The notes beneath the pieces were generated by a model that was given only the letters and a program-made list of their open reading frames with translations, had not been told where the DNA came from and ran no database searches. A stretch of 6,348 bases of DNA from Thermoplasmata archaeon (GTDB lineage: Archaea; Thermoplasmatota; Thermoplasmata; Thermoplasmatales; Thermoplasmataceae): NCBI GenBank assembly GCA_021797955.1, contig JAJZYV010000117.1:1-6348 (forward strand), read 5' to 3'. A program made the position numbers and the translations under genes. Position 1 is the first letter of the stretch; each line of letters starts with the position of its first letter. This document shows positions 4,142-6,348 of this stretch, piece by piece.

Positions 4142-6348
4142 TCACGTCGGTATAATTTGAGATATACCATTTTTGCTTTCAACTGTATAGGAAATATCCG
4201 CTGCACTGTTAAGCTCCGAATGGTGAGTTATCACAATCAATTGTGGTATTATACCCTCATCCCTCAATGAATATGTGATGATTTCCTTAAGGTCGTTCCT
4301 CCTTTCTTCATCGAGAAAATTCGTCGGCTCATCCATCAGCATGACGCTTATACTGGAAAGAAGATATTTTGCCATTGACATACGCAATGCTATTGCAACC
4401 GCTGTCCTCTCTCCACCGCTTAACTGCTGAAGATCTTTTACCGACCCATTCTGATATACTTCAATATCAAGATCTTCAGTAACTTTTACCCCTTCCACAG
4501 AGAGGTTAAAATGGGTCATGAGCTCTGTTGTCATATCTGTAATAAATTGAGAGGATCTCACACGTATAAGTTTCGGTAATCCATCTCTTCTGAATGCGGG
4601 TATGAGCTTTTCCATAACAACATGGGCCTTTCTAATAGAATGAAGCTTTGAAATATCATCCTGTATTTTATTCAGATCTGCTTCCAACCTTTTAAGTTCC
4701 TCACGAGCAGAAACTATTTTTTGTTGCAATCCAATTATTTTCTTATTTAAGGAATCCAAATTTGTTCTCTGTATTTCTAGATTCTTTTCAACTTCCTTCA
4801 AAGATTCAAGCTTTTGAAGTATTACTGTTCGCTCTCCATATTTTCCTTCTAAATCGCCTTTAAGTTTGGATAATTCAATTCTCTTATCCTCCAGAAGTCT
4901 CCTCTTTAGATCTATGCCGTCTACTTTTTTCCTAAGTACATTTATATTCTTTTCAATTGATTCCGCATCAAGGATGTTTGAGTCTATGGGGATAAATCCC
5001 ATTTCATGTTCTATGTCTTTATTTTCCTGTTCCAGTAAGGATAATATTGCCCATTGATCTTTATGTTTCTTCTCAAATTCAGACAAATTTACTGAATCGT
5101 CTACGGCCTTAAGTCGTTTATATTCATTCCACTGAGATTCTATCCCCTTGAGGCGTTTCGTTGCTGTTTCAAGTGATAATTCCGCTTTTTTATATTCTGT
5201 TTCAAAGTCTTTGTAGGTGGCAATTTCCACCTTAAGTTGATCTAAATATCCTCTGAGTTCTGACTCACTTTTTATGAGAGTTGAAAATTCCCCCATAACT
5301 TCATTGTTGATGAAATCAAGTTGGCTCCGAAGTTTTGTCATTTTAATATCTGCTGCCTTGATAAATCGCTCTGAACTCTCTATTCCAGAGATAAGCTCAT
5401 TTCTTTCTGATTCGTATTGATCCTTAATTTCTTTCCTGTGTGTTTCGCTGAGATCCTGCTTGCAAACAGGGCACTGTCTTCTATCGCTGAGCATAATAAC
5501 GTTCTCATCTATTTCCGCAATTTTCTCCTTTGATGAATCAATCAGGCTTTTTGCATTGGATCTTTCCTGCACTATCCTTTCAAGCTCTTCTGCTGTGAAT
5601 TTTCTCATATTGTTGATTTTATCCAAATTTGGATTGTCAATTGATAACTTTTGTTTTATAGTCCCAATAAAATCATTCAATCTTTTAAATGATGTGGAAT
5701 ATTCGATTTCCTTTTTTTTAATAAAGTCGTTCTTACTTGAAAAATCCAAGAAGTTTTTATTGTTTTGTTTAATCCATGTTGCTTGACGGTATGTTTCTTC
5801 AGACAATTTCTCGTACTCATCAAAATATGGTTTAAGAACAAGCATTTGATCCCTGCGCTGTCTTGCTAAATCTATGCGTCCTAATAGATCCTTGACATCG
5901 AGCTGCAATTGCTCGATCCGCTGCTTGTTCTGAAAATACTTTTGTATGAGTGATCTGAATTTATATCTTTTATCATCCTCAAGAGCCTTCAACCTCCTTT
6001 CTTGTTCAGTATCTTCTTCAATCTGGTTTGATAAATCTTCTATGGCCTTCTGAATTTGGTTTTGCGAATTTTGTAATCCTGTAATTTCAGCATCCAATGC
6101 TGCTTTTTTTACACGTTCCCCATTGTATTCAATTTGCTGCTTTTCAAGTCTTCCCATTGATTTTTTAACAACATCTAACTTTTCGTCTTCATCCTTTTCC
6201 ATGCTTGTAAAATTCTCAATTGACTGATTTAGTTCATCAATCCTCAGCTTTTCTGAATTATAGATTGCCTCCACAGGCTCTAAACCATCTATATCAGATT
6301 CCATTCCCTTCTTCATTTCATTAAGCCTTTCATAAACCTTTTGAAGGT
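4142..6348 (-). CDS. rad50: DNA double-strand break repair ATPase Rad50 (C-terminal part, N-terminus beyond window)
   Basis: Rad50 works with Mre11 to tether and process DNA ends. The frame is open to the right edge, so the first in-frame Met at 6316 is not the start; about 734 residues are visible and the N-terminal lobe with Walker A (roughly 150-160 residues by family comparison) is missing. Numbered from that Met: a long coiled coil (about 1-270), the zinc hook QCPVCKQDLSE with C282 and C285 (codons at 5471-5473 and 5462-5464), a returning coiled coil to about 560, then the C-terminal ATPase lobe. This has the ABC signature LSGGERTAVAIALRM (632-646), Walker B VMLMDEP (658-664, D662, E663), D-loop NFLDE and the ITHHSE switch histidine (696-701). 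Length and hook fit Rad50 rather than SMC or SbcC. mre11 may lie just off the right edge, as is common in archaea, but this cannot be seen. Confidence 0.95.
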   Translation of the reverse strand, partial: LQKVYERLNEMKKGMESDIDGLEPVEAIYNSEKLRIDELNQSIENFTSMEKDEDEKLDVVKKSMGRLEKQQIEYNGERVKKAALDAEITGLQNSQNQIQKAIEDLSNQIEEDTEQERRLKALEDDKRYKFRSLIQKYFQNKQRIEQLQLDVKDLLGRIDLARQRRDQMLVLKPYFDEYEKLSEETYRQATWIKQNNKNFLDFSSKNDFIKKKEIEYSTSFKRLNDFIGTIKQKLSIDNPNLDKINNMRKFTAEELERIVQERSNAKSLIDSSKEKIAEIDENVIMLSDRRQCPVCKQDLSETHRKEIKDQYESERNELISGIESSERFIKAADIKMTKLRSQLDFINNEVMGEFSTLIKSESELRGYLDQLKVEIATYKDFETEYKKAELSLETATKRLKGIESQWNEYKRLKAVDDSVNLSEFEKKHKDQWAILSLLEQENKDIEHEMGFIPIDSNILDAESIEKNINVLRKKVDGIDLKRRLLEDKRIELSKLKGDLEGKYGERTVILQKLESLKEVEKNLEIQRTNLDSLNKKIIGLQQKIVSAREELKRLEADLNKIQDDISKLHSIRKAHVVMEKLIPAFRRDGLPKLIRVRSSQFITDMTTELMTHFNLSVEGVKVTEDLDIEVYQNGSVKDLQQLSGGERTAVAIALRMSMAKYLLSSISVMLMDEPTNFLDEERRNDLKEIITYSLRDEGIIPQLIVITHHSELNSAADISYTVESKNGISQIIPT

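Noticed and set aside
4866..5786. Plus-strand open frames opposite rad50
   Set aside because: They are Ser/Phe/Leu-rich mirror translations of the Rad50 coiled-coil codons with no ribosome site or promoter.
6314..6316. ATG on the minus strand as the start of a 724-residue protein
   Set aside because: The frame stays open for ten more codons to the window edge, and the protein lacks the N-terminal Walker A lobe that Rad50 needs, so the true start is outside the window.
1..6348. CRISPR array, insertion sequence, tRNA or rRNA
   Set aside because: No regularly spaced direct repeats, transposase motifs, terminal repeats, tRNA T-loop/acceptor pattern or rRNA segments were seen on either strand.

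Overview
The window looks like an ordinary chromosomal segment of a euryarchaeon, most probably a member of the Thermoplasmatales or a close relative. The reasons are an archaeal type II (phosphorylating) GAPDH, RadA instead of RecA, an archaeal SepF, an archaeal HTH-ACT protein of the COG2150 kind, a Rad50 with a CPVC hook, TATA boxes about 25 bases before start codons with no leader, and moderately AT-rich intergenic DNA. From memory (not checked here), GAPDH and RadA are also adjacent in Thermoplasma acidophilum. The exact genus cannot be named from this sequence.

Layout. Bases 1-60 hold a promoter that appears leaderless for gap. gap (61-1077, +) overlaps radA (1077-2048, +) by one base (TAATG), and an AGGAGG ribosome site lies inside the end of gap, so the two form a coupled operon pairing a central-carbon enzyme with the recombinase. 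After a T-rich stretch comes an HTH-ACT regulator gene (2180-2698, +). Its leader carries a 10-bp inverted repeat and a possible 11-codon aromatic-rich leader peptide. A 193-base intergenic stretch with several inverted repeats precedes sepF (2892-3257, +). On the minus strand, convergent with sepF, is a short family 2 glycosyltransferase (3284-3955, TTG start). Upstream of it on the same strand is rad50 (4142 to beyond 6348), which runs off the right edge and lacks its N-terminal ATPase lobe. The 186 bases between these two minus-strand genes contain a palindrome in the likely glycosyltransferase promoter and a hairpin plus T7 oriented for termination on the plus strand, where no protein gene is annotated.

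Together the protein genes cover gluconeogenesis/lower glycolysis (gap), homologous recombination and double-strand break processing (radA, rad50), amino-acid-linked regulation (HTH-ACT), cell division (sepF) and lipid- or glycan-linked sugar transfer (GT2). I see no mobile element, CRISPR array, tRNA or rRNA, and no protein-coding system that looks new. The points that deserve a second look are in the intergenic regions: the aromatic-rich mini-ORF before the ACT regulator, the nested inverted repeats before sepF, and the orphan plus-strand terminator between glycosyltransferase and rad50.
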